DNA of 64,000 nucleotides from Paludisphaera mucosa (GTDB taxonomy: Bacteria; Planctomycetota; Planctomycetia; Isosphaerales; Isosphaeraceae), in assembly GCF_029589435.1 (NCBI RefSeq), contig NZ_JARRAG010000001.1:1540808-1604807 (forward strand). Direction: 5' to 3'. A program made the position numbers and the translations under genes. The notes under the pieces are model-generated. The model saw nothing but the letters and a program-made list of their open reading frames with translations. It was not told the origin of the DNA and made no database searches. Positions within the stretch are counted from its first letter, which is position 1; every line of letters begins with the position of its first letter. Positions 43,542 to 54,557 of the stretch are shown here, piece after piece.

Positions 43542-44687
43542 ATGAGTCGCGTTTTGGATCCAGAGTGCACGGAGATGATCCGAGAGCGGCTGCTGGACTG
43601 GTTCGACTCCGAGAAACGCTCGCTGCCCTGGCGGACGGATCGCGATCCCTACCGCATCCTGGTGTCGGAGATGATGTTGGTGCAGACCACGGTCGCGGCC
43701 GTGGTGCCGTTCTTCGAGCGTTTTCTGGACGCGTTCCCCGACTTTGCGTCCCTGGCGGCGGCGAACGAGGATCGCGTCCTCAAGGCCTGGGAGGGGCTCG
43801 GCTATTATAGGCGTGCTCGGCAGCTGCACGCGGCGGCGAAAACGATCGTGGTGCAGCATGGCGGCATGATGCCAGACGACGCCGACGCCGTGCGGGCTCT
43901 CCCGGGGGTTGGCCGTTATATGGCGGGAGCGATCCTTTCTCAGGCGTTCGATCGGCCCGAGCCGATCGTCGAGGCCAACTCCCGTCGCGTCTTGGCCCGT
44001 TTGCTCGCTTGCACCGACGACCTAACGTCAAGGGACGCCCAGGGGCGTCTCTGGAATGCCGCGGCCCGCCTGGTTCCTCCTCGTCAGGCTGGCGATTTCA
44101 ACCAGGCGATGATGGAACTTGGCGCCTTAGTATGCTCGCCGCGGACGCCGCGTTGTCTCATCTGCCCGCTCGCCGCAATATGCGAGGCCCGGCGCCTCGG
44201 GGTGCAGGACCAGATCCCCCGGGCAACTCCCAAAGCCGCGCCGCTCGCCGTGGTGGAAGCCTGCGCCGTTGTGGCCTGCGGACGCCGACTCCTCCTGGTG
44301 CGGCGAGGCTCCCCCGGCCTCTGGTCGGGATTTTGGGAATTCCCGACGATCCACCTTGAAGGCCCAGACCCGGCGGGACGGTCGTTCGGCGTCCCGGTGG
44401 GGCTCGAGGAGGGGGTGAAGCGGCTCGCCGGGGTGCCGATCACGGCCGTCGGCCTGATCAGGTCGCTCACTTACGGAGTGACTCGCTACCGCGTGAGACT
44501 CGACGCCTTCGCCGCGGCGCCGCGATCAAAGAAGTCGCGGGCCAAGCCGAAGCCTGGGCCGGGGATGTCGGAGGCGGCCTGGGTGGAGGCGACGCAACTG
44601 GGCGATCTCACCCTGAGCGCGGCGGGACGGCGACTGGCCGCGGCGATCCTCGCCGAGCCGGCGTCGTGGGGCCGCTCCCCGGGCTGA
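43542..44687 (+). CDS. mutY: A/G-specific adenine glycosylase
   Basis: This 381-residue DNA repair enzyme removes adenine opposite 8-oxoguanine. E43 in SEMMLVQTTVAAV is the catalytic acid of helix 2. The helix-hairpin-helix is near LPGVGRYMAGAIL. Four cysteines in CSPRTPRCLICPLAAIC bind the 4Fe-4S cluster. The C-terminal third is the NUDIX-like 8-oxoG recognition domain (SPGLWSGFWEFPTIHLE). The position of catalytic Asp138 (LDGNVKRV in E. coli) reads VEANSRRV, with Glu144 instead. Whether this lowers activity is unknown; it may be lineage-typical. ATG 43542 follows GGAG by eight bases. Confidence 0.92.
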   Translation: MSRVLDPECTEMIRERLLDWFDSEKRSLPWRTDRDPYRILVSEMMLVQTTVAAVVPFFERFLDAFPDFASLAAANEDRVLKAWEGLGYYRRARQLHAAAKTIVVQHGGMMPDDADAVRALPGVGRYMAGAILSQAFDRPEPIVEANSRRVLARLLACTDDLTSRDAQGRLWNAAARLVPPRQAGDFNQAMMELGALVCSPRTPRCLICPLAAICEARRLGVQDQIPRATPKAAPLAVVEACAVVACGRRLLLVRRGSPGLWSGFWEFPTIHLEGPDPAGRSFGVPVGLEEGVKRLAGVPITAVGLIRSLTYGVTRYRVRLDAFAAAPRSKKSRAKPKPGPGMSEAAWVEATQLGDLTLSAAGRRLAAAILAEPASWGRSPG

Positions 44688-44782
44688 CCGAGATTCGTGG
44701 GCCTGTATGCGGCGGGCGGATTGATCCAACCGCTAGGATCTGTGTGCAGGGAGTCGCGGGAGCGAGGGTTTCGCGAGCGGAC

Positions 44783-44811
44783 TTGCTTGGACCGGAAGGG
44801 CGCTCTAAAAT
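44783..44811 (+). promoter_or_regulatory. Promoter of clpX
   Basis: TTGCTT (44783-44788) and TAAAAT (44806-44811) are exactly 17 bases apart, in the 420-base space between mutY and clpX. Transcription would begin near 44818, leaving a leader of about 290 bases. Confidence 0.52.
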
Positions 44812-44851
44812 AGGGAAGCTGGGGGCGGTCCGCCACAGGGAAGGGCGGGCG

Positions 44852-45107
44852 ATGAGCATCTGGTTCCTCCCACGTTCCGTTCCTCCCGTTCTTTCGTCGG
44901 TGATGATGTCGATCGTCGCCGACGGCTTGACGGCCCCTGGCCGGTCGCGGCCGCGGGCTCTCTCTCCTCTTCTGGAAAATACCTCGCGGACGACGGCGAC
45001 GTCGATCACGGAAGTCGGTGGGGCGTACTCGGCTCTCGGTTCAGCGTCGGCGACGGTCGCGGTGTGGATGCGGCTTGATCCCTCGACTAGGGATGAAAGG
45101 GCTTGGT

Positions 45108-45121
<14 letters not shown>
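44852..45121 (+). other. Possible 89-codon leader frame overlapping the clpX start
   Basis: An open frame from ATG 44852 has a fine ribosome-binding site (GGAAGGGCGGGC) and ends 14 bases inside clpX. Its product (MSIWFLPRSVPPVLSSV and onwards) matches nothing I recognise, and its third-codon GC is lower than in neighbouring genes. It could be a regulatory leader or a chance frame. Confidence 0.22.
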
Positions 45122-46461
<1,340 letters not shown>

Positions 46462-46469
<8 letters not shown>

Positions 46470-46489
46470 GCGTCTGCTCGCTCAGGCGC
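46462..46489. terminator. Bidirectional hairpin over both stop codons of clpX and the aminotransferase
   Basis: A perfect 10-bp repeat (GCGCCTGAGC 46462-46471, GCTCAGGCGC 46480-46489, loop of 8) covers the clpX stop and the opposing stop codon, only 12 bases apart. Coding and terminator functions share the same bases. Confidence 0.62.
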
Positions 46490-47606
46490 AGCCGCGGATC
46501 GCCAGGCCGCGGAGGATCTCGAGGCCCCGATCCAGCACGTCGTCGGCCACCGCGTACGAGACCCGGAAGTGGGTGTCGCGGCGGCTGAAGACGTTGCCGG
46601 GGATGATCAGCAGCTCGCGCGCGATCGCCGCGGCGACGAACTGGGAGGCCGTCCCCCACGGAGCCCGGGGGAAGGCGTAGAACGCCCCCTCGGGACGGGG
46701 CAGGTCGTAGAGGCCGTCGAGCGCCTCGACGACGCGGTCACGCTTTCGCTCATATTCCGCCATCTGCCCGCTGAGGTCGATCGTGTGCTTCGCGAGCACG
46801 CGGGCGAGCCCGACTTGCAGGGGGGTCGGCGCGCAGACGAAGGTGAACTGCTGGAGCTTGGTCATCTCCTGGATGAGCCGGCCCGGCCCGTGCGCGAAAC
46901 CGAGCCGCCAGCCGGTCATGCCGAACGACTTGCTGAAGCCGTCGACCACCAGGACGTCCTCGCTCCACTCGGCGGGCGAATGGAACTCGCCGTCGAAGGC
47001 GAAAGCGTTGTAGACCTCGTCGCTGATGAGCAAGACGCCTCTCTCGCGGCAGAGGAGGGCGAGGTCTTTCAACTCTTCGGCCGAGGCGACGACGCCCGTC
47101 GGGTTGTTCGGGCTGTTCACGATCACCGCCTTGGTGCGCGGGGTGATCGCGGCGGCGACCTTGGCGACGTCGATGCGGAAGTCGGGATAGGTGTCGATCA
47201 GGAACGTCTCGCCCCCCGCCAGGGTGACCTGGTGGTTGTACATGACGAAGTAGGGGTCGAAGACGATCACCTGGTCGCCGGGGTTCACCACCGCGCTCAG
47301 CGCCAGCATCAGGCCGCCGGCCGTCCCCGAGGTCACCAGCACCTCGCGGTCGGCGTGGCCGTAATCCTGCAACGACTCCCGGATCGCGTCGCGAAGCTCG
47401 GGGACGCCCTGGGTGACGGAGTACTGGTTCAACCCCTCGTCGACGGCCTCGCGGACGGCCTGCTTGATTGACGGGTCGACGTCGAAGTGGGGCATCCCGA
47501 TCGACAGGTTGATCGGGTCCTTCATCGCCTTGGCCATCTCGAAGGCCTTGCGGATGCCCGAGGCGTCGATGCGACTCATCCGTTCGGCGATCCAGCGCTC
47601 GTTCAC
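46482..47606 (-). CDS. Class I/II pyridoxal-phosphate aminotransferase
   Basis: This is a 374-residue fold-type I aminotransferase of the aspartate/alanine group. SGTAGGLMLAL (PLP phosphate), NSPNNPTGVV (N168 region), SDEVYNAFAF and the lysine K226 in DGFSKSFGMTGWRLGF are in the normal order. The motif SRIDASGIRKAFEMA near the start is common in archaeal-type aminotransferases of this group. The GTG at 47606 is taken as start; ATG 47579 is possible. It follows apt by 43 bases in the same direction. The substrate is not predictable. Confidence 0.9.
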   Translation of the reverse strand: MNERWIAERMSRIDASGIRKAFEMAKAMKDPINLSIGMPHFDVDPSIKQAVREAVDEGLNQYSVTQGVPELRDAIRESLQDYGHADREVLVTSGTAGGLMLALSAVVNPGDQVIVFDPYFVMYNHQVTLAGGETFLIDTYPDFRIDVAKVAAAITPRTKAVIVNSPNNPTGVVASAEELKDLALLCRERGVLLISDEVYNAFAFDGEFHSPAEWSEDVLVVDGFSKSFGMTGWRLGFAHGPGRLIQEMTKLQQFTFVCAPTPLQVGLARVLAKHTIDLSGQMAEYERKRDRVVEALDGLYDLPRPEGAFYAFPRAPWGTASQFVAAAIARELLIIPGNVFSRRDTHFRVSYAVADDVLDRGLEILRGLAIRGCA

Positions 47607-47649
47607 GATCGAATTCCGTGGAGGGGGTGAGAATTGCGGACGGGTGCGG

Positions 47650-48180
47650 TCAGTACGTGACGAGGCTGAAGATCTCGCAGGGCTCCAGCTTCGACCGGCC
47701 GCCGAGGAACGACAACTCGATCACGAAGGCGCAGGCGACGAGGTCGGCGCCCGTCGACCGGACGAGGTCGCGGCAGGCGCACATCGTGCCGCCGGTCGCC
47801 AAGACATCGTCGATCAACAAAACGCGACGGCCGGGCGCCAGTGCATCGGAATGCACTTCGAGCCGGTCGTTGCCGTACTCGAGAGCGTACTCCTGGGCGA
47901 TCGTCGCGTAGGGGAGCTTGCCCGGCTTTCGGATCGGCACGAAGCCGGCGTTCATTTTCATGGCCAGCGGCGCGCCGAAGATGAACCCGCGAGCCTCGGC
48001 GGCGGCGATCACCTCGATCCCCTTGTGCCGGAATTCGGCCTCCAGAAGGTCGATGGACGTCCGGAAGGCTTCCGCGTGCCCGAGCAGGGGGGTGATGTCC
48101 TTGAACTGGATACCCGGCTTCGGGAAGTCGGGGATATCGCGGATCCAGTTCCGAAGGTCCACGGGCGCGGACGCTGACAT
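47650..48180 (-). CDS. apt: Adenine phosphoribosyltransferase
   Basis: This is a 176-residue purine salvage enzyme making AMP from adenine and PRPP. The N-terminal motif [20 protein letters not shown] and the PRPP loop [13 protein letters not shown] (120-132) are exact family features. ATG 48180 is chosen; the frame continues upstream but that stretch is Arg/Pro-rich noncoding sequence. The length is normal (about 170-180). It is in a minus-strand run behind the lipoprotein gene. Confidence 0.95.
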   Translation of the reverse strand: MSASAPVDLRNWIRDIPDFPKPGIQFKDITPLLGHAEAFRTSIDLLEAEFRHKGIEVIAAAEARGFIFGAPLAMKMNAGFVPIRKPGKLPYATIAQEYALEYGNDRLEVHSDALAPGRRVLLIDDVLATGGTMCACRDLVRSTGADLVACAFVIELSFLGGRSKLEPCEIFSLVTY

Positions 48181-48326
48181 GATACGCGTGCTCCAGGCTC
48201 GACGGAGGGCGGGGCTGGCGGTCGCGGTCCGCGCAGGGGGGGCCGCGGATCCGGCCGGACCACGACCACTATGCGGCATCGGCCCCGCCGTTGTCCAGAC
48301 GCGGGTGCGGCACACGGCGGCCGGGC

Positions 48327-49109
48327 TCAGGGCGAGAACGAGTCGATGTCGGTGGTCGTCGCCGAAGGGGGGAGGGGGGGCGGCACGGCCTCGGTGCCCC
48401 GTGTGCCGTCGGAGTCGGGAGCGGGCTGACCGACGAGGCCGCCGGTCAGGTCGTGGGCGACGGGGATCTTCATGCCGCTGAACTCGGTGCTCTTGCGGAT
48501 CGTGCCGCTCTGAATCGGGCCGACGCCGCCGACGTAGACGTCCTTGGCGTTCGACTTGGTCTGCGAGGTGCCCGACGTCCAAACGAGCTGACCCGAGGCG
48601 CGGTCGTAGGCGAAGAGCGCCATCTTCACGACCCCGTGCTGGTCGGTCCGTTTGGCCAGCGACATCTCGGGGATCGTACCGGCGGGGAGCCCGGTGATGG
48701 TCATCGGGATGGTGGTCTGGGGGATGCCGAAGAGCAGCTCGTACTGGTCCGTGCCGTAGGCCCCGACTCGAGCCTCGACGACCCACTGGGCCTGTTCGGC
48801 CTTGGTGCGGAGCAGCACGCCCTGCTGGAGCATGGCCTGCTTGAGGCTCGAGACGACCCAGCCCAGGTCGACGGCCGTGACGTTGGTCGTGTCGAGGTAG
48901 CAGGGAACTCCGGTCAGGGGTCGGAAGTCGATGCGCGCGAGGGCGGCGTCCCAGGCGTCGGTCAGCAGGAGCTGCTCCGTGCCGGTACGCGCCGTATTCG
49001 TCGTCTTGACGGTCCCGCAGCCCGCGAGCGTCGCCGCGAGGGCGAGGCCGAGGCCGAAGAGGCCCAAGGTGCGGGGCGAGGACGGGTATGGCCGGGCGGA
49101 CTTCGTCAT
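48327..49109 (-). CDS. Lipoprotein resembling the DUF6655 family
   Basis: This is a 260-residue lipoprotein with signal peptide and lipobox LAGC (about residue 31). The mature start [20 protein letters not shown] is followed by [40 protein letters not shown] and a [20 protein letters not shown] segment. These resemble what I recall of the planctomycete DUF6655 group, which has no known function. The C-terminus is Pro/Ser/Thr-rich. It follows the PPIase gene by about 100 bases on the same strand, which fits an envelope role. Confidence 0.72.
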   Translation of the reverse strand: MTKSARPYPSSPRTLGLFGLGLALAATLAGCGTVKTTNTARTGTEQLLLTDAWDAALARIDFRPLTGVPCYLDTTNVTAVDLGWVVSSLKQAMLQQGVLLRTKAEQAQWVVEARVGAYGTDQYELLFGIPQTTIPMTITGLPAGTIPEMSLAKRTDQHGVVKMALFAYDRASGQLVWTSGTSQTKSNAKDVYVGGVGPIQSGTIRKSTEFSGMKIPVAHDLTGGLVGQPAPDSDGTRGTEAVPPPLPPSATTTDIDSFSP

Positions 49110-49210
49110 TCGCTTCGATCACCGCGAGGTAAGCGATCAGGAAAGTCCGACGGCGCGACGCCCGCCCCCGGCGCGGGGCCGGGGAGCGGGGTCGGTGCGA
49201 ATCGGTCGGG

Positions 49211-50566
49211 TCAGCGGGGCGAGCCGGGCGTCGGCGTGACCGGCGAAGGCGCGGTCGGCGTCTGCACCTTCTTCGTCTCCTTGAGCTTCTCGAATTGCGC
49301 GGCGGCCTCGGCCGAGACGCCGGCGGGGGTCACCGACTTGCGGGCCGTCGGGGCGGATCCGGAACCATTGCCGGCCGCCTGGCCCGAGGTCTCGGGCGTG
49401 TTCGACTCGGGGTTGCTCATCAGCTTGACCTTGTCGTCGACCCGGAAGTCGGGCTGCTGCTCCTCGTTGGCCATCTTCATGGTGCCGACGAGCTTGTTCT
49501 CGATGGCCGACTTCTTCATCATCTCCTCGAAGACCACGCCCATGGTCTCCTTGAGCTTGACCTCGTAGACGATCTCCTGGAGCCGCTTGCGGATCGCCTC
49601 GTCCTTGATCGAGACGTTCGGCATGGCCGGGATGACCCCTTCGCGGCGGAGGATCAGCCAGGCCCCCTCGGTGGCCTGGATCGGCCCGGTGATGTCGCCG
49701 TCCTTGGGCTTGTGCGCGGGGTCCTTGTCGGCGGGATCGCCGTCGAGGAGCTGGCTGAACGCCGACGACGCGACGTTGGCCGGCTGGAAGTTGCGGGTGA
49801 TCGGCTCGCCGATCAGGCCGCCCAGCGATCGCGAGGCCAGGTCCATCGACTGCTCCTGGGCCATCTTCTCGAACCCGCCCGGGTTCTTGCGGAGCGCCTC
49901 CCAGATGTCCTGGGCCTTCGCCAGCTTGTCGACCATGATCAGGCGGCAGCGGAGCTTGTCGCCGTACTGGGCGTCGAACGCCTGCTTAAGGTCTTCGTCG
50001 GTCACTTGCACCCGGCCCTCGCAGAGCTTGCGCATGGCCAGGGCGGGGTAGATGACGTCGCGGGCGTACTGGAACGGGCTGATCCCGCGCTCCTTGTCGA
50101 GCGTGCGGAGCCAGGCCTCGCGGCCGATGCCGAAGCGGACGGCGACGGTGTCGATCTCCTGGTCGATCTCGGCGGCGGTCACTTCCTTCTTCTGGGCCTT
50201 GAGGGCCTGCTCGATCAGCGACCGGTTGATCAGCGTCTCGAGGATCTCCTTACCCTTCCGCGCGACGCACTCGTCGGCGAGCTGCTGACGGGAGATGACC
50301 TGGTCGTTGACGATGGCGATGGCGTCGGTCGGGTTGACCGGGATCGCCGTCTCCTTCATCGGCGGGACTTCGATCTGGTCCCGACGGACCGAGGGGGCGT
50401 CGTCCTTGCCGACCGTCGCCTTGCCGGCCGGGGCCTTGGCGGCTGACGCCGCGGACTTGCCGCGTGGGGCTTGCTGACCGAAGGCGGGGGCGGTCGTCGC
50501 GGCCCCCAGAAGCGTCAGGCCCACCACCCAAGCGTGGGCGGTCCGACCGCCATCCTTTGCGATCAT
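49211..50566 (-). CDS. SurA-type periplasmic peptidyl-prolyl isomerase/chaperone
   Basis: This 451-residue protein has a signal peptide (ending near TAPAFGQ), a Lys/Ala-rich linker, a SurA N-domain ([38 protein letters not shown]) and a parvulin-type rotamase region ([20 protein letters not shown] to [10 protein letters not shown]). It ends in a Pro/Thr/Ser-rich tail. SurA-like proteins escort outer-membrane proteins, and this genome region encodes an OprO/P porin and several lipoproteins as possible clients. The parvulin part has diverged enough that isomerase activity is uncertain. ATG 50566 follows GGGAG. Confidence 0.85.
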   Translation of the reverse strand: MIAKDGGRTAHAWVVGLTLLGAATTAPAFGQQAPRGKSAASAAKAPAGKATVGKDDAPSVRRDQIEVPPMKETAIPVNPTDAIAIVNDQVISRQQLADECVARKGKEILETLINRSLIEQALKAQKKEVTAAEIDQEIDTVAVRFGIGREAWLRTLDKERGISPFQYARDVIYPALAMRKLCEGRVQVTDEDLKQAFDAQYGDKLRCRLIMVDKLAKAQDIWEALRKNPGGFEKMAQEQSMDLASRSLGGLIGEPITRNFQPANVASSAFSQLLDGDPADKDPAHKPKDGDITGPIQATEGAWLILRREGVIPAMPNVSIKDEAIRKRLQEIVYEVKLKETMGVVFEEMMKKSAIENKLVGTMKMANEEQQPDFRVDDKVKLMSNPESNTPETSGQAAGNGSGSAPTARKSVTPAGVSAEAAAQFEKLKETKKVQTPTAPSPVTPTPGSPR

Positions 50567-50823
50567 CGTGTTGCGTCTCCCATTCCGTAGGTTCGTTTGC
50601 GAGATCGACTCAAGTCCCCGGACGAAACGGCCGAGAATCTATTAGTTACCCCCTGATCGGTCAACCTCAGATCCCGCGCCGACTCGCCACGCGAATTCGA
50701 CGCCTCCCGCGGTTTCCTTCGATCCCCCCTTGGCGGGCCCCCTCCGGTCGGCTACGTCTGGTTATTCAAGAATTGTGCGACACTCACGCGCACGCCCGAC
50801 GAAGTCACCCCGGAGAACGAACC

Positions 50824-51822
50824 ATGAAGCGGTTGCTTCCTGCCCTTGTGGCGATCCTGCTCGCGTCCTCGTCGCTGAACGCCCCGGCCCGCGGCGAGGA
50901 GACCGGGACGCTCATGGCCGAGACGGCCCGCCGCTTCCTGGGCTCGCTCGACGACGCCCAGCGCGACAAGGCGACCTTCGGTTTTGACGACCCCGAACGC
51001 CTGAACTGGCACTGGATCCCCCGGCCCCGCAAGGGCCTGCCGATCAAGGAGTTGGCCTCCGACCAGCGCGTCCTGGCCTTCGCCCTGCTCAACACCGGCC
51101 TTTCGAACCGCGGCATGGTCACGGCCGCCACGACGATGAGCTACGAAGAGATCATCCGCGAGGAGGAGCACGAGAACGGCACGGTCCGCAACCCCGAGTT
51201 GTATTTCATCAGCGTCTTCGGCACCCCCGGAGAGGGTTCGTGGGGCTGGCGGTGGGAGGGCCATCACCTGGCGCTGAACTTCACGCTCAGCGGGGACAAG
51301 GTCGTCTCGGCGACGCCGTTCATGCTCGGGGCCAACCCCGCCAAGGTCGCCTCGGGGCCGAGGAAGGGGCTGCGGAACCTGGCCGCCATCCAGGATCCGA
51401 TCTACGCCCTCGTCGCCTCGCTCGACGAGGGCCAGCGCAAGGCGGCCATCGTCTCGGAGGAGGTCCCCGACGTCACCACCACGCCGAACGCGCCCAAGCC
51501 ACCGGCCCCTGAAGCGCTCGGCATCGACATCGGCCGGCTCAACCCCGAACAGCACAAGCTCCTCGGCGAGGCGCTGAAGGCCTATCTCGAAACTTTCCCC
51601 GCGGAGATCGGCGGGCTGATCATGGAGCAGCTCCACGCGGGCGGCAAGCCTGAGGCCCACCTGGCCTGGTACGGCCCCATCGATCCCTCGAAGGCCCACG
51701 CCTTCCGGATCCAGGGGCCGACCGTGTTGATCGACTTCAACGATAAGCAGAACGGCGCGAACCACATCCACACGTTCTTCCGGACGGCGAGCGGAGATTT
51801 CGGCCTGCCCGCCGCCAAGTGA
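50824..51822 (+). CDS. Secreted DUF3500-family protein
   Basis: This is a 332-residue protein with a signal peptide (MKRLLPALVAILLASSSLNAP). Family segments include KATFGFDDPERLNWHWIPRP, KGLPIKELASDQRVLAFALL and GWRWEGHHLALNFTL, with a His-containing stretch NHIHTFFRTASGDFG near the end. DUF3500 proteins have no proven function; conserved Trp/His patches suggest binding of a small ligand or metal. The start at ATG 50824 is supported by GGAGAACGAACC upstream. It is followed by a 28-bp palindrome and the gamma-glutamyltransferase gene. Confidence 0.85.
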   Translation: MKRLLPALVAILLASSSLNAPARGEETGTLMAETARRFLGSLDDAQRDKATFGFDDPERLNWHWIPRPRKGLPIKELASDQRVLAFALLNTGLSNRGMVTAATTMSYEEIIREEEHENGTVRNPELYFISVFGTPGEGSWGWRWEGHHLALNFTLSGDKVVSATPFMLGANPAKVASGPRKGLRNLAAIQDPIYALVASLDEGQRKAAIVSEEVPDVTTTPNAPKPPAPEALGIDIGRLNPEQHKLLGEALKAYLETFPAEIGGLIMEQLHAGGKPEAHLAWYGPIDPSKAHAFRIQGPTVLIDFNDKQNGANHIHTFFRTASGDFGLPAAK

Positions 51823-51872
51823 GGGTGCCGGCCCGAATCCGAAGTTGTTAAGCTGTCTCCCCTGGGAGCATA

Positions 51873-51900
51873 ACCGTCGCGGCCGGCCGGCCGCGACGGT
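51873..51900. repeat. Perfect 28-bp palindrome
   Basis: Half-site ACCGTCGCGGCCGG is followed at once by its exact reverse complement. It stands between the DUF3500 gene stop and the gamma-glutamyltransferase start (51951). As RNA it folds into a 12-bp stem with a four-base loop; there is no T-tract. It may be a terminator or a protein-binding site. Confidence 0.75.
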
Positions 51901-51950
51901 CGACGACGCCTGATGACGAACGGCACCCTCAGGGCGAGACGGACGAGCCG

Positions 51951-53717
51951 ATGGTGAATCTCGGGAATCGTTGCCGCCCCGTCGCACGCGCGACGGGCTG
52001 GCTCTTGCTGACGGCCCTCCCGGCCGCGGCTTTCGGACAGGGCGGGACGTTCTCCAAGTATGTCGTATCCGCCCAGGAGGCGCACGCGGCCGACGTCGGC
52101 CGCGACGCCCTGCGCGCCGGCGGCAACGCGATCGACGCGGCGGTGGCCACGGCGTTCGCCCTGGCCGTGACCCTGCCCGAGGCCGGCAACCTCGGCGGCG
52201 GCGGGTTCATCGTCGCCTACCTGCCGGGTTCTCGCGAGGTCGTCACCCTCGACTTCCGCGAGACCGCGCCGGGGTCCGCGACGCCCCGCATGTACCTCGA
52301 TCCCGAGGGCAAACTTCGGCCTCGCCATCGCGCGGGAGCCTGGGCGGCCGGAGTCCCCGGGACCGTTCGCGGCCTGGGCGACGCGCATGCGAAATGGGGC
52401 AAGCTCCCCTGGCGCGACCTCGTGAAGCCCGCCGCGAGGCTGGCCCGCGAGGGCTTCCCGCTCTCCGAGGAGCTGGCTTCGGCGCTCAACGGCCAGCTCC
52501 GACCGCGCAACCCTGACGCCCCCACCGGGACGCCGGGCCGGCCGGCGTTCCAGAACCGTCTCGTCGATTTCCCCGAATCGGTCGCCGCCTACGGCAAGCC
52601 CGACGGTCAACCCTGGAAGGGCGGCGAGCGACTCGTCCAGGCGGATCTGGCGGCGACCCTCGATCGGATCGCCGCGAACGGGGCCGACGAATTCTATACC
52701 GGGCGGACCGCCGACCTGATCGCCGGCTACATGTTCGAGAACGGCGGCAGCGTGACCCACAAGGACCTGGCCGATTACGGCGCAAAGGAGCGGTCTCCGG
52801 TCCATACGACCTTCCGCGGCTGCGACGTCTACGGCATCGGTCCGGCGTCCTCGGGGGGGATCGTCCTCTGCCAGATGCTCAACATCCTGGAGCGTTACGA
52901 CCTCAAGGCCGACGGCCCCAAATCGCCCCGGACCCTGCATCGCGTGACCGAGGCCATGCGACGGGCGTATTACACCCGGTCGACCCGGATCGGCGACCCC
53001 GACTTCGTCGACGTCCCCTTCGCCGAGCTGGCTTCCAAGGCGACGGCCGACGAGCTGGCGAAGTCGATCGACGACTCGCGCGCGACCCCGAGCGCCGAGC
53101 TGGCGCCGTTCCCGATCATGGCGACCGAGCCCGATCACACGACGCATTTCTCGGTGGTCGACGGCGACGGCGGCGCGGTGGCGATGACCTACACGCTGGA
53201 GGACAGCTACGGAGCCAAGGCCGTGGTCAAGGGCGCGGGCTTCCTGCTCAACAACGAGATGGGCGACTTCAACCTGCGGCCGGGCCGGACCGACGACGCG
53301 GGGTCGATCGGCACGTATCCCAACCAGATCGCCCCCGGCAAGCGGATGCTCAGCTCGCAGTGCCCGACGCTCGTCCTCAAAGACGGGAAGGTCCGGTTGG
53401 TCACCGGGTCCCCGGGCGGGCGGACGATCCCCAATACGACGCTCTGGGTCGTGCTCAACGTGCTGGAGTTCGGCCTCGAGCCCCAGGCCGCCGTCGACGC
53501 CCCCCGCACGCACCATCAGTGGTTCCCGGACGTCCTCGTCCTTGAAGGACGGGACTGGCCCGTGGAAACCTTGAAGGCGCTCTCCGACATGGGCCACAAG
53601 TGGCGGATCGCCGACCGCCAGGGGGATGCGAACTCGGTCGTCGTCGACCTGGCCGACGGTCGGCTGTTCGGAGCCCCCGACGCGCGCCGTGCGACGGTCA
53701 AGGCCTCTGGCGACTGA
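51951..53717 (+). CDS. ggt: Gamma-glutamyltransferase (Ntn hydrolase)
   Basis: This is a 588-residue secreted protein with a signal peptide ending near AAAFGQ. The large-subunit start SAQEAHAADVGRDALRAGGN and NLGGGGFIVAYL are typical. The autoprocessing site and nucleophile Thr are in DHTTHFSVVDGDGG, which starts the small subunit. Later motifs MLSSQCPTLVLKDG and GSPGGRTIPNT bind the gamma-glutamyl group. It hydrolyses or transfers gamma-glutamyl groups of glutathione-like compounds in the periplasm. All catalytic parts look intact. ATG 51951 begins shortly after GGACGAGCCG. Confidence 0.94.
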   Translation: MVNLGNRCRPVARATGWLLLTALPAAAFGQGGTFSKYVVSAQEAHAADVGRDALRAGGNAIDAAVATAFALAVTLPEAGNLGGGGFIVAYLPGSREVVTLDFRETAPGSATPRMYLDPEGKLRPRHRAGAWAAGVPGTVRGLGDAHAKWGKLPWRDLVKPAARLAREGFPLSEELASALNGQLRPRNPDAPTGTPGRPAFQNRLVDFPESVAAYGKPDGQPWKGGERLVQADLAATLDRIAANGADEFYTGRTADLIAGYMFENGGSVTHKDLADYGAKERSPVHTTFRGCDVYGIGPASSGGIVLCQMLNILERYDLKADGPKSPRTLHRVTEAMRRAYYTRSTRIGDPDFVDVPFAELASKATADELAKSIDDSRATPSAELAPFPIMATEPDHTTHFSVVDGDGGAVAMTYTLEDSYGAKAVVKGAGFLLNNEMGDFNLRPGRTDDAGSIGTYPNQIAPGKRMLSSQCPTLVLKDGKVRLVTGSPGGRTIPNTTLWVVLNVLEFGLEPQAAVDAPRTHHQWFPDVLVLEGRDWPVETLKALSDMGHKWRIADRQGDANSVVVDLADGRLFGAPDARRATVKASGD

Positions 53718-53788
53718 GCCGCCGCTCGGCCGCTTATCTCGGACCGGGCCCTCGGCGTTCGTCGGGGGCAGTCCGAACGATCGAGGGA

Positions 53789-54043
53789 TCAGGGAGTGGT
53801 GACGACGTCGTCCCTCTCGGTGGGCTGGTACGCCAGGATCGAAAGGAGTTGGCGGGTCACGCCCAAGAAACCCAGGATCGCCCCAGCCGCGGGCGCCGCC
53901 AGGCCGAACCGGCCCATCGCCAGATAGGCTACGGCTTCGCCCAGCAGGGCGAGCAGCAGGATCACGCCCGTCGCGAAGAGGATGAACTTGGCCCAGAGGA
54001 TGTACTTCACTCCGGATCGAACTTCGATGAACATGGGTCTCAT
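53789..54043 (-). CDS. Unrecognised small two-helix membrane protein
   Basis: This 84-residue protein has two hydrophobic helices (about 15-37, AKFILFATGVILLLALLGEA, and 48-68, GLAAPAAGAILGFLGVTRQL) and a short acidic tail. I do not recognise the family. ATG 54043 and an ATG three codons later are both possible starts. It is convergent with the gamma-glutamyltransferase gene and has no clear partner. The composition is protein-like, with membrane segments on this strand only. Confidence 0.55.
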   Translation of the reverse strand: MRPMFIEVRSGVKYILWAKFILFATGVILLLALLGEAVAYLAMGRFGLAAPAAGAILGFLGVTRQLLSILAYQPTERDDVVTTP

Positions 54044-54557
54044 GTCAGGCTCCCGAGTCTCGTCGCCGATCGATGGGACGCGATTTGCTCCGCCGTCCCG
54101 TCGTGGCAGGGGGTATTCGTCGTGGGCCGCCCCGGATTCGCGGAAATCGGCCGCGGGCCCGCTACTCCACGATTCTGACGAACGTCGTCGCGGATTCCTA
54201 GCGATCGTCCCTCATTCATGCCCTTGTGAGGATTCCAGATCGAATTTTGTGTTTGATCGTTGCAGGAAAATGATATCCTTGGTACACCCATTAAGACGTG
54301 GGCGCTGAATAACGGCCCGCGGCCATTCCTTAGTATGCACGATTCCGCCCGTGTGACGACCCGTGACGGCATCAGGGGCCGAAGATCGACAGGTGTCGTC
54401 GGATCTGGCCCGCCCGGGCCCTCGAAGAATCGAGCGTCAAGGTCGCGCGTCGAGGCGCGAAACGGTCGAGCTCGGCCGCGGCTCCGGATTTGCAAGCCGA
54501 GGTCCAGTGAGCGGATTCGTTTTGGGGGTCCCTCCGAAGTCGGTAGGAGTTCCGCCC
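54044..54557. other. Intergenic region upstream of the response regulator
   Basis: This is a 514-base space with no credible gene on either strand. An AT-rich patch lies at about 54236-54300 and includes TTGATC followed 15 bases later by TATCCT, which could be a weak promoter. The remainder shows nothing I can name. Confidence 0.4.

Noticed and set aside
51582-53597. A 671-codon minus-strand frame opposite gamma-glutamyltransferase
   Set aside because: Shadow frame; the plus strand carries a full Ntn-hydrolase motif set.
54040-54495. Minus-strand frame in the 54.0-54.5 kb intergenic space
   Set aside because: No ribosome-binding site, mixed composition, no motif; considered noncoding.
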